Position numbers and translations under genes: made by a program
Notes under the pieces: model-generated
The model's database searches: none
The model's input: only the letters and a program-made list of their open reading frames with translations
Told to the model about the DNA's origin: nothing
Part shown: positions 15,737 to 22,779 of the stretch, piece by piece
Position numbering within the stretch: the first letter of the stretch is position 1
Layout: each line of letters begins with the position of its first letter
Assembly (NCBI GenBank): GCA_007135385.1
Contig: SLIY01000161.1
Span: 1-23,056, forward strand
From: Leptolyngbyaceae cyanobacterium CSSed165cm_216
Lineage (GTDB): Bacteria; Cyanobacteriota; Cyanobacteriia; Phormidesmidales; Phormidesmidaceae
Direction of reading: 5' to 3'
DNA: 23,056 nucleotides

Positions 15737-16180
15737 TTAGCCTACTGGACTGCCACGGTAGGCCGCTTGCTCGGAGGCATCACCCCCTAGCCGACCGGTG
15801 CCACGATAGGCCACTTGCTCGGAGGCATCACCCCCTAGCCGACCGGTGCCACGATAGGCTGCTTGCTCGGAGGCGTCACCCCCTAGCCGACCAGTGCCCC
15901 GATAAGCCAAGGGGGGCGCCATGGGCCTGACAGGGGAGGCTTGCTGAGTCGGATCAGCACCAACTCGGCCACTGCCCCGCCAACTCAGCAACACCGGATG
16001 CACAGCGGCCACGCGGCCACTGCCCCGGTCGTCATCATTGGGGTCAACAATATGGGTGTTAGTTGGTATACCTACCCCAACGCTTTGGAGAAGGGTCAAG
16101 GTTGGCAAGGTGATCAGTAAGCCCAAACTGGTGGTATGGGCTAAGTGACGGATCACAGCACGGTCTAAAGACGTTTCCAT
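15737..16180 (-). CDS. patX: PatX-like secreted protein with five RG(S/T)GR motifs
   Basis: 147 residues. The N-terminus has a basic region (DRAVIRHLAH) then a hydrophobic segment (SLGLLITLPTLTLLQSVGVG), an export signal. The rest carries the HetR-inhibitor pentapeptide: RGSGR at 52-56 (preceded by DDD) and 68-72 (preceded by SW), then RGTGR at 94-98, 110-114 and 126-130 inside three tandem 16-residue units YRGTGRLGGDASEQAA, and a decayed copy YRGSPVG at the end. A hydrophobic N-terminus plus RGSGR is the definition of PatX, a family reported to occur together with hetR; PatS and HetN carry the same motif. Processed peptides would be expected to move between cells and inhibit HetR. The multi-copy arrangement is unusual. 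It lies upstream of hetR in the same orientation and has its own likely promoter. Confidence 0.85.
   Translation of the reverse strand: METSLDRAVIRHLAHTTSLGLLITLPTLTLLQSVGVGIPTNTHIVDPNDDDRGSGRVAAVHPVLLSWRGSGRVGADPTQQASPVRPMAPPLAYRGTGRLGGDASEQAAYRGTGRLGGDASEQVAYRGTGRLGGDASEQAAYRGSPVG
15761..15904 (-). repeat. Three 48-bp in-frame tandem repeats in the PatX-like gene
   Basis: Units at 15761-15808, 15809-15856 and 15857-15904. The first two differ at 1 of 48 positions, and the third differs from them at 4-5. Each encodes one RGTGR motif. A partial, decayed unit continues to 15740. The near identity indicates recent in-frame expansion. Confidence 0.95.
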
Positions 16181-16246
16181 AGGAGTGAGTTTTCTTAGCG
16201 CTTCTACTCCTTGTTACGGAAGCAAACCACCCCAGTCAGGAAAATC

Positions 16247-16275
16247 TTTATACGTAAATTTGCGGATTTCTCCAA
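16247..16275 (-). promoter_or_regulatory. Candidate promoter of the PatX-like gene
   Basis: On the minus strand TTGGAG (16275-16270) and TATAAA (16252-16247) are separated by 17 nt, a good sigma-70-type layout, placing the transcript start about 55-60 nt before the ATG at 16180. Separately, TCCGTA (minus, 16220-16215) is one base off the TCCGGA core of the DIF1-type motif that I recall being reported close upstream of patX genes. Confidence 0.5.
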
Positions 16276-16329
16276 ATCTACATCCCGATAGTCAGGCAAA
16301 CCTGTGACAGCCCAGCGCTCTGGCGATCG

Positions 16330-17454
16330 CTACAGGGTAACTGGAGACTCAACATAAATGGTGGGATCCTGCACCGTAAATTCAATCCCGTAGGCCCGCA
16401 GTTGCTCGGCGATATTGTCATTGGCTAGCTCTAGCAGCCGCTTGCGTAGCTGAATTGAGTTGTCGTTAGACCCCAAAATAAAAAACGTGACCCGAGCCCG
16501 GTTAGCACTAAACCGATTTGATCGGCCATTCTCGTCCACCGCCCCGCCCGAAAAATGGATACTCGTACTGCCTGGATCAATGCCAAATAGCGAGTTAGTG
16601 CATTTGGTCACCACCTGCTTGACCAGGGCGGCATCTTCTTCAGACAGCAGGCGCACAAAGTCTAAGTACAGCAGCACCATCACTTTTTTAGCCCGGCTGA
16701 CATTTTCAATCTCTTCTTTAACCAGCTTTGAGTTAGGCACGATGATCAGCGTACTTTTGGCCGCCGTGCGAATTTTAGTGGAGCGCAACCCTACCGACTC
16801 GACCCGACAGAGCTGTCCATTGTTCAACCGAATGTATTCCCCAGGAATAAACGGCCGATCGAGATAAATCACAATGGTGCTGAGCAACTGTTCCAGAATG
16901 GTCTGGGCCGCCAGCCCCAGGGCCACCCCCCCAATCCCCAAGCTAGCAATTAGCCCCACAATGTTGAAGTTTTGACTTTGGGCAAAGGCCAGCATGGCAA
17001 TAAAGCCAATCACCACATTGACTAAGGTCTCAAACACGAGAAGTAACTCGTCGACTTCTCGCCCGAGGCGACGGAGTAGGTCGATGCCGTAAATGCGCAC
17101 CGCCTGCCGAAACAGACGAGAGATCAGCCAGGCCACACTGGCAATGGTGGCAAAATCCACAAAAGGCCGAAAAAAGTTATATAGACCAGGATATTCCGGC
17201 TGTAACCACACCATAGACAGGGATATAAGTAAAAAGGTGCCGGCTAGCCTCAAGGTTCCCTGTACTGGCTGAATAAAGTTTTTAGCCATGGGGCTAGATT
17301 GGCCTGGGGAAAATCGATTCAGAAAAAACCTGACAATGCTAGGGGTATGACGACCTACTAGGATGGACAACAGCAGAGCCACCAGAAACGTGATGAAGTT
17401 GGGGATTTGAGGCAGCTCAATTTGAAACAGGTTTAGCAGGTCTTGAAGAATCAC
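16330..17454 (-). CDS. MscS-family mechanosensitive channel (first of a tandem pair)
   Basis: 374 residues from a GTG start at 17454. About three or four membrane helices come first (FITFLVALLLSILVG, TFLLISLSMVWLQP, FVDFATIASVAWLI, VVIGFIAMLAFA). Then comes the Gly/Ala-rich pore-lining helix (GLIASLGIGGVALGLAAQTILEQLL), which is diagnostic of MscS, and the beta domain (DRPFIPGEYIRL, RVESVGLRSTKIR, IIVPNSKLVKEEIENVS). The C-terminal alpha/beta part ends in YGIEFTVQDPTIYVESPVTL. Such channels release solutes on membrane tension; some cyanobacterial relatives may have other gating. It sits 19 bp downstream of the second MscS gene and is probably co-transcribed with it. Confidence 0.92.
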   Translation of the reverse strand: MILQDLLNLFQIELPQIPNFITFLVALLLSILVGRHTPSIVRFFLNRFSPGQSSPMAKNFIQPVQGTLRLAGTFLLISLSMVWLQPEYPGLYNFFRPFVDFATIASVAWLISRLFRQAVRIYGIDLLRRLGREVDELLLVFETLVNVVIGFIAMLAFAQSQNFNIVGLIASLGIGGVALGLAAQTILEQLLSTIVIYLDRPFIPGEYIRLNNGQLCRVESVGLRSTKIRTAAKSTLIIVPNSKLVKEEIENVSRAKKVMVLLYLDFVRLLSEEDAALVKQVVTKCTNSLFGIDPGSTSIHFSGGAVDENGRSNRFSANRARVTFFILGSNDNSIQLRKRLLELANDNIAEQLRAYGIEFTVQDPTIYVESPVTL

Positions 17455-17473
17455 GAATGAATAGTGCTAAAGC

Positions 17474-18586
17474 TTAAACAGTAATCGGGGAATCAACATA
17501 AATCGTCGGTTCTTCCAGCTCAAAGGAGATGCCATAGGTCTTGAGCTGCACCGTCAACTTTTGACTAGCAATATCTAAGAGCTGACGTCGGATATCCATA
17601 GACACCTCCCCTGAACCCAGGATAAAGAAGGTAATCTGCACCTGGGTCAGGCGACCATCGTCCATGTCGCGAAAGGCGATATCGGTACTGCGGGGGTCAA
17701 TGCCGAAAATATCCTGGGTGCTTTCTAAAATCACCTGCCGAATCAGGGCTTTTTCTTCTTCGGTAACCCGACGATACACATTTAAATAAACTAGGGCCAT
17801 CACTTTTTTGGCCCCCGAGAAATTTTCTACGGTGGACTGAATAATTATATTATTGGGCACAATGGCAACGGTGCCTTTACCAGAGTTGCGGATTTTGGTG
17901 GAGCGCAGTCCGATCGCCTCGACCCGGCCAAAGGTGCCGTCGGACAACCCAATGTAGTCGTCGACGCCAAAGGGGCGATCCACATAGATCACAATGCCTC
18001 CTAGCAATTGCTCCAGCACCTTTTGGGCTGCAAAGGCGACGGCGATCCCCCCTACCCCTAGACTGGCCACAATGCCAACAATGTTCAGATTGTGGGCTTG
18101 GCCAAAGATCAAGGTGAGCAGCACCACAATCGTAATATAGGCCGCCACCCGCCCCAGCACCAGCAATTCACTGTTGGTCTTGCGCCCAGTTTTGAGCGCG
18201 GCATCGAGCAGGTAAGAGTCGAAATAGGCGCGGAAGCTGCGAATTAGGAACCAACCCAGGGCTAGGGTAAAGGCCAGGGTAATCGGCACCTCTATCCCTG
18301 AATACCAGCGCACCTGCAAGTCCTGATCGAGCACCAACCACAGACCTATATCCAGGAGCCCTAGCCCTAGCACCACCCCCAGCAACTGTCGCTGGGGATA
18401 AATGACGCGATCGTAGAATTCATCGGTGCGGTTGGAGGTGAGACGGCGCAGCAACCAGGTCACCCCCCGAGACCCCAGGCTCCCTACCACCCAGGCCACC
18501 AGAGCCGTCAATCCCAGTAGACCTAACCAAAACAGGGCCGGATGCTCGCCGCTGAGACGAAAAATCTGGGTGTAGAGCGTAGACAT
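17474..18586 (-). CDS. MscS-family mechanosensitive channel (second of a tandem pair)
   Basis: 370 residues from ATG 18586; an ATG at 18610 is open too, and neither has a clear ribosome-binding site. The layout matches its neighbour: N-terminal membrane helices (ALFWLGLLGLTALVAWVVG and more), pore helix GIVASLGVGGIAVAFAAQKVLEQLL, beta domain DRPFGVDDYIGL, RVEAIGLRSTKIR, AIVPNNIIIQSTVENFSGAKK, and the C-terminus YGISFELEEPTIYVDSPITV. The pair clearly arose by tandem duplication and has diverged in the N-terminal helices. Its start is about 58 bp from the stop of bicA, which lies upstream on the same strand. Confidence 0.92.
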   Translation of the reverse strand: MSTLYTQIFRLSGEHPALFWLGLLGLTALVAWVVGSLGSRGVTWLLRRLTSNRTDEFYDRVIYPQRQLLGVVLGLGLLDIGLWLVLDQDLQVRWYSGIEVPITLAFTLALGWFLIRSFRAYFDSYLLDAALKTGRKTNSELLVLGRVAAYITIVVLLTLIFGQAHNLNIVGIVASLGVGGIAVAFAAQKVLEQLLGGIVIYVDRPFGVDDYIGLSDGTFGRVEAIGLRSTKIRNSGKGTVAIVPNNIIIQSTVENFSGAKKVMALVYLNVYRRVTEEEKALIRQVILESTQDIFGIDPRSTDIAFRDMDDGRLTQVQITFFILGSGEVSMDIRRQLLDIASQKLTVQLKTYGISFELEEPTIYVDSPITV

Positions 18587-18643
18587 GGAAGGATGAGCCG
18601 GATAAAGCATTAAAGGGCAAGCATACCCCTAGCACTTACCCTA

Positions 18644-20344
18644 CTACAGGGTCGTGCTTTGCGGTTCCCCTGGTCGGCTGAGGATGTCCTGACCGTCAAT
18701 CGCTGCTAATTGGCGCAGAGCGACCTTCAGGGCTTCGGTGCGAGTGGCCATCAACTGATCAGACGGCACAAACCGCAGCACGCCTAGCTTCTCCAACCGG
18801 CTTAGGGTTTTACCCCGGGCCCCCACCAAAAACACCTGACGCTGAGCTTCAATGGCGTCTTGGATAGCATTTTCCAACGCCAGGGCCGCTGTTACCCCGA
18901 GGTGAGGCACATCCTGTAAGTCTACAATCAACACATCATGGTCAGCCATAGCGGTGTGCTCCTGGGCGATCGCCCTGGCCACCCCAAAAATCATCGGCCC
19001 ATTCAGATGAAACACTAGAATCCGCCCCTTGGCTCGATTCAACAGGGCCTCTTCCTCTGCGGTCAGCGGCAGATCGCTGTCAAAGTCAGTCAGGGTTTTC
19101 ACCTGTTCAGACTGGAGGCTACTGAGGCGATCGATGGTGAGGAGGTTGGCAATAAACACCCCCACGCCCACGGCCACAATCAGATCGACAAACACCGTCA
19201 GAAACATCACCCCGTACATGATGACGGTGCCTTTCCAGGAGACATGATGGGCCCGCCGCAAAAAGCTCCAGTCCAAAATGTCGAAGCCCACCTTGACCGC
19301 GATGCCCGCCAACACGGCCAGGGGAATTACCCTGGTTAACGGTGCTGCCCACAGCACCACCAGCAGTAGAATACCGGCCCGCACCAGCCCTGACAGCGCT
19401 GTCCTGCCCCCAGCTTGAATATTCACCACGGTACCCATGGTGGCCCCTGCCCCTGGCATACCACCAAACAACCCCGACATCAGGTTGCCGATGCCCTGAC
19501 CAATCAACTCCTTGTTAGGATCGCTTTGGGTGCGGGTAATGCTGTCAGCAATCATCGCCGTCAGCAGGGCATCAATGCAGCCCAGCATCCCCAACACCAA
19601 ACCGTTAATCAGCATGGTTTGCACCTGGGCAGGCTGAAAATGGGGCAGCTGCCAGTGGGGCAGACCGGTAGGAATGTCACCAATCAACCGCAGGTCAGCT
19701 CCCGAGAAGACCGTCAAGGCCAACAGGGTACCCGCCACCAGCACCAACAATTGCGGCGGCACCCAGCGCTTCAACGACTTGGGCATTAAAAACAGCACCG
19801 CCAGGGACAATCCTCCTAGAGCCACCTCCGCCGGATCCAGGGTACTCACCATTTCAGGGAAGCGGGTGAGGGTGCCGATCACACCACCGGGGGGGGCAGC
19901 ATGGCCTAAAAAAGGCCCCAATTGCAGGATAATTAGAATAATGCCGATGCCCGACATGAACCCTGAAATCACTGGGTAGGGCATCAGGGTGACATAGCGC
20001 CCCAATTTGAGCAGACCAAAGATCACCTGAAACAGCCCCGCCAGCATCACCACGGTAAAGGCCATGGCCATGCCGTTTTCAGGGTTGGCCGCCATCATCT
20101 GGACGATCACGGCTGTGAACACTACCGTCATCGGACCAGTAGGTTCTGAAATCAGGGTCGGCGTACCCCCAAACAATGCCGCAAAAAAACCAACGATCAC
20201 CGCCCCGTAAAGACCGGAGGCGGCCCCGGCATCGGAGGCGACGCCAAAGGCGAGGGCCATAGGCAAGGCAATCACCGCCGCTGTGACGCCACCAAATATA
20301 TCGCCCCGCAGATTACGGAAATGGACTCGATTCGTGATGCCCAT
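18644..20344 (-). CDS. bicA: BicA-type SulP bicarbonate transporter
   Basis: 566 residues, the same length as the Synechococcus PCC 7002 BicA I remember. BicA is a Na+-dependent, high-flux HCO3- importer of the plasma membrane and part of the carbon-concentrating mechanism. The N-terminus ITNRVHFRNLRGDIFGGVTA and the blocks GGTPTLISEPTGPMTVV, GFMSGIGIILIILQL, GMLGCIDALLTAMIADS, NKELIGQGIGNLMSGLFGG, GGAGATMG-like GAGATMGTVVNIQ and GGRTALSGL match BicA closely. The cytoplasmic STAS domain is at about 435-545 (RILVFHLNGPMIFGVARAIA, IVDLQDVPHLGVTAALALENA). AAGGATG precedes the ATG. A GACTTAAGTC palindrome lies about 60 bp upstream. Other SulP anion carriers are less likely given the match. Confidence 0.92.
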   Translation of the reverse strand: MGITNRVHFRNLRGDIFGGVTAAVIALPMALAFGVASDAGAASGLYGAVIVGFFAALFGGTPTLISEPTGPMTVVFTAVIVQMMAANPENGMAMAFTVVMLAGLFQVIFGLLKLGRYVTLMPYPVISGFMSGIGIILIILQLGPFLGHAAPPGGVIGTLTRFPEMVSTLDPAEVALGGLSLAVLFLMPKSLKRWVPPQLLVLVAGTLLALTVFSGADLRLIGDIPTGLPHWQLPHFQPAQVQTMLINGLVLGMLGCIDALLTAMIADSITRTQSDPNKELIGQGIGNLMSGLFGGMPGAGATMGTVVNIQAGGRTALSGLVRAGILLLVVLWAAPLTRVIPLAVLAGIAVKVGFDILDWSFLRRAHHVSWKGTVIMYGVMFLTVFVDLIVAVGVGVFIANLLTIDRLSSLQSEQVKTLTDFDSDLPLTAEEEALLNRAKGRILVFHLNGPMIFGVARAIAQEHTAMADHDVLIVDLQDVPHLGVTAALALENAIQDAIEAQRQVFLVGARGKTLSRLEKLGVLRFVPSDQLMATRTEALKVALRQLAAIDGQDILSRPGEPQSTTL

Positions 20345-20398
20345 GGCAGCACCTACATCCTTTCATTGACTCTGATAAATAATAAAGACTTCTGCATC

Positions 20399-20408
20399 GA
20401 CTTAAGTC
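20399..20408. promoter_or_regulatory. GACTTAAGTC palindrome in the bicA leader/promoter
   Basis: A perfect 10-bp palindrome 55-64 bp before the bicA ATG; AAGTCT recurs 12 bp nearer the gene. LysR-type regulators control inorganic carbon genes in cyanobacteria, and this could be such a site, but that is inference only. Confidence 0.3.
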
Positions 20409-20637
20409 TATAAAAAAAAGATAGCACTTTTGATTTAGAAATCCATACGTGGGGCGATTGGATTTTCTGATAGCAGTGAAAAGCTGAGCAAAGACAGGGG
20501 AGATACCCCATCCGTGGGATACAGCGGTCACTTCGGTGGCTTAGCAATCGCCGACAAGCGCACTGGGTCAGCGGGCTGGTCGGGCTGCGTGCGTTGGAGG
20601 TAGGTCACCCGCCGCAAGTCGACCGCAGTTACGCTAT

Positions 20638-20680
20638 GGGAGCGCCTGATCCAGTGCTGTGTACTGAATCAGGCGCTCCT
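20638..20680. other. Long hairpin next to an A8 tract
   Basis: GGAGCGCCTGAT..CAGT pairs with ACTG..ATCAGGCGCTCC over about 16 bp with one mismatch and a 7-nt loop. AAAAAAAA follows on the plus strand, so on the minus strand the T8 comes before the stem rather than after; neither orientation is a standard terminator. Confidence 0.5.
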
Positions 20681-20754
20681 AAAAAAAAGCCAGTTCCTGT
20701 CAAATCAGGCCAGTTGTTTCCCCATGGGCGACATTGTTGTTGCTTTCATATTGT

Positions 20755-20775
20755 GCTCACTCCTGCGGAGTGAGC
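20755..20775 (-). terminator. Hairpin after the sigma factor gene
   Basis: GCTCACTCC and GGAGTGAGC form a perfect 9-bp stem with a 3-nt loop, 28 nt past the stop at 20803. There is no T-run, so it may be a 3' stabilising hairpin or an inefficient terminator. Confidence 0.45.
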
Positions 20776-20802
20776 GGGGAACTGCCTTCTACGGTCTGAT
20801 TT

Positions 20803-22068
20803 TTAGCTAAGGGCTTCCAGGTAGTCTCTGATGCGGTTACGGCGCTTAGGTTGGCGCAGCTTTTGTAGGGCTTTAGATTCAATTTGCCGCACCCGTTCTC
20901 GGGACAGTTCTAAGGCACGGCCAATTTCAGCCAGAGAATAGGGGGTGCCATCCCCCAGCCCAAACCGCATCTTAATCACGTCTTGTTCGCGGGTCGTAAG
21001 GTCTGCCATCAGTTGCTGTAGGTCTCGCCGCAGGGAATCGCGAATTAGCATTTCCTCTGGAGAGATGCTATCGGTTTCCAGCAATTCACCCAGTTCGGTA
21101 TCGCGGTCTTTGCCCACCTTGGTTTCGAGTGACACAGCGCGGGGCACCCGTAGCAGCACTTCCCGCACTTGGGGACCAGTCATATCCAGTTCCCGAGCAA
21201 CATCTTCAATAGAGGGGGTGCGGCCTTTCTCTTGGGACAGTTTGCGCTGGGCTTTCTTAATTTTGTTCAGCTTTTCAGTGATGTGAACAGGCAGCCGAAT
21301 GGTGCGGCTTTGGGTGGCGATCGCCCGGGTAATGCCTTGACGAATCCACCAGTAGGCATAGGTGCTAAAGCGATAGCCCTTGGTGGGGTCAAATTTTTCC
21401 ACCGCTCGCTCTAGGCCCAGGGTGCCTTCCTGAATTAAATCCAGCAACTCTAGGCCCCGGTTCTGATATTTTTTCGCCACCGACACCACCAGTCGCAGGT
21501 TGGCTTTAATCATGTGCTCTTTGGCTCGAATCCCCTCGGCGATCGCGGTTTCGAGTTCAGGCACAGTCAAGCCACTGAGCTCAGCCCAGGCCCGTTTACC
21601 TTGCCCCAGGGTGGGCTTCAGGTCGGCGCTAGGCACCCCCGCTGCTGCGGCCCAACGTTCTAGGGACGGACGATAGCCCAGTTGAGAGGAGAGGCGATCG
21701 CGGGTTTTGAGCAGGGTACTGTAGGTGGCCAATACACCACTACTGCCCTCAGCCGCCTGGTCAAGTTGTTCCAGCAGTTGCATGTAGCCCTGAACCCGCT
21801 GGGCTTCGGCCACTTCTTCATCCTGCTCCAGCAGGGGGACGCGGCCAATTTCTTGCAGATAGAGGCGAACCAGATCAGTGGTACGACGATTCTTCAGCAC
21901 CGCAGCGGTGTCAGCCTCTAGGTCAGCGGGGTCAGCGTCATCGGCAGAAAAGTCCACCGGGGGCATAGTGTCCATATCATCACCCGGGTCATCCTGGGGG
22001 ACTGCTGGCTCGGTGAGAACCGCCTTAGAGGGGGCATCATCTTGGATGTATCGGGGGGTTGCTACCAT
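20803..22068 (-). CDS. sigC: Group-2 RNA polymerase sigma factor, SigC type
   Basis: 421 residues. Residues 1-60 are acidic and poorly conserved. Region 1.2 is TTDLVRLYLQEIGRVPLLEQDEEV (63-86). A non-conserved insert with RPSLERWAAAAGV follows, then region 2: HMIKANLRLVVSVAKKYQNRG, LDLIQEGTLGLERAVEKFDP, and 2.4 YAYWWIRQGITRAIATQSRTI (about 237-257). Region 3 begins RLPVHITEKLNKIKKAQR, and region 4.2 is SLAEIGRALELSRERVRQIE. The DLVRLYLQEIGRV start and the length of over 400 residues match SigC rather than SigA (DSIRIYLQEIGRI, about 390 residues) or the shorter SigB/D/E. SigC is non-essential and linked to stationary, heat or carbon/nitrogen status. AAGAG precedes the ATG. The gene is divergent from the PCP_red gene. 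Confidence 0.85.
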   Translation of the reverse strand: MVATPRYIQDDAPSKAVLTEPAVPQDDPGDDMDTMPPVDFSADDADPADLEADTAAVLKNRRTTDLVRLYLQEIGRVPLLEQDEEVAEAQRVQGYMQLLEQLDQAAEGSSGVLATYSTLLKTRDRLSSQLGYRPSLERWAAAAGVPSADLKPTLGQGKRAWAELSGLTVPELETAIAEGIRAKEHMIKANLRLVVSVAKKYQNRGLELLDLIQEGTLGLERAVEKFDPTKGYRFSTYAYWWIRQGITRAIATQSRTIRLPVHITEKLNKIKKAQRKLSQEKGRTPSIEDVARELDMTGPQVREVLLRVPRAVSLETKVGKDRDTELGELLETDSISPEEMLIRDSLRRDLQQLMADLTTREQDVIKMRFGLGDGTPYSLAEIGRALELSRERVRQIESKALQKLRQPKRRNRIRDYLEALS

Positions 22069-22431
22069 GACACTCTTTTGTAACGCGTACAGATGGGCCG
22101 TCAGTCGGTGATACTTCCAGTATTCCCAGGGGTTAGGAACTTTAGAACAACGGTTTAGGGGCTACCCGTAGAACCCCTTGAGGATGAAGCGGGTTCAGCC
22201 CTTAACACTCGCGGAAACCCAGACTCGGTTGTCTGGGATGAAGCCACCAGCCATCACTGTACTGACCCAGCGAAAGGGCAGGAGTGATGTGGGTCAACTG
22301 ACACCATAATCTACGTCACCAGGTGGGGGAATTCCTGACAGAACGTTACACCTTGGCAAAAACCTTACATTAGCCTGATAACTGCCGATAGGATGAAGGG
22401 CAAAGGTTGTTATCTTTAGCGAGCTGCGGTA
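22069..22431. other. 363-bp divergent promoter region of sigC-like and PCP_red genes
   Basis: No gene visible. It contains two neighbouring hairpins, GAACCC/GGGTTC (22171-22196) and CCCAGAC/GTCTGGG (22218-22237). GGATGAAG occurs three times, in the first loop (about 22182), after the second stem (about 22236) and again at about 22391. On the minus strand these lie in the sigma-factor leader. A weak plus-strand promoter TTGGCA-N17-TGATAA is at 22353-22381. Confidence 0.4.
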
Positions 22432-22602
22432 ATGGCAGATAGTCTTTCCTGGTCGGTTGAGGCCCAAGTCAAACTGAAGAACATCCCCTTTTTTGTACGC
22501 TCTCAGGCCCGCAAACGAATTGAAGATGTGGCCCGGGACTTGGGGGCCGAAGAAGTGACAGCGGCAATCGTCGAGCAAGTACGCCTGGAGTTTGGTCAGT
22601 AG
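22432..22602 (+). CDS. PCP_red-domain mini-protein (ChlB C-terminal-like)
   Basis: 56 residues, MADSLSWSVEAQVKLKNIPF and onward: FVRSQARKRIEDVARDLG, then EEVTAAIVEQVRLEFGQ, stop TAG at 22600-22602. The pattern W...A...L..IPFFVR..A+..IE..AR..G...VT...V...R is that of the PCP_red domain (PF08369), found at the C-terminus of the ChlB/BchB subunit of dark-operative protochlorophyllide reductase and as stand-alone short proteins in cyanobacteria. The stand-alone forms have no settled function; they may bind tetrapyrroles or protein partners. No strong Shine-Dalgarno sequence precedes the ATG. The gene is divergent from the sigma factor, and a hairpin follows it. Confidence 0.85.
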   Translation: MADSLSWSVEAQVKLKNIPFFVRSQARKRIEDVARDLGAEEVTAAIVEQVRLEFGQ

Positions 22603-22610
22603 CCACCCAC

Positions 22611-22638
22611 CATTTGAGGCAGTTCACCTCTTCAAATG
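22611..22638 (+). terminator. Hairpin just after the PCP_red gene
   Basis: CATTTGAGG and CCT-C-TTCAAATG pair (7-bp perfect outer stem at 22611-22617 with 22632-22638), starting 8 nt past the stop. There is no T-run, so termination is only likely, not certain. Confidence 0.4.
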
Positions 22639-22779
22639 TCTGCCTTGGGATACAGACCCAGACATTTCTCTAGGGATAGAGTAAAGAATAGGTTCCCCAT
22701 ATTCAGGGGGGCAACGCCGTCTTGCCATGACCTGTCGAAAGCTGGTGATCCATTTCAAAATCTACCAGATCGGAGAACC

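Larger units (their letters stand above)
20345..20802. other. 458-bp gap between bicA and sigC-like gene
   Basis: No gene supported. It holds the bicA promoter region (AT-rich, 20345-20460) and the 3' end of the sigma-factor transcript. Structures listed separately: the palindrome 20399-20408, the hairpin 20638-20680 and the hairpin 20755-20775. Frames open at 20313-20547 on the minus strand have no gene features. Confidence 0.6.

Noticed and set aside
15761..15904. CRISPR-like array
   Set aside because: The 48-bp units abut each other without spacers, are in frame and encode a protein motif.
15604..15930. Plus-strand open frame with RRHHPLADRCHD-type repeats
   Set aside because: It is the antisense shadow of the PatX-like 48-bp repeats; it has no signal or ribosome-binding site and no family.
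20313..20547. Two minus-strand frames of 64-72 codons upstream of bicA
   Set aside because: They cover the AT-rich promoter region and the bicA start and overlap each other; nothing supports translation.
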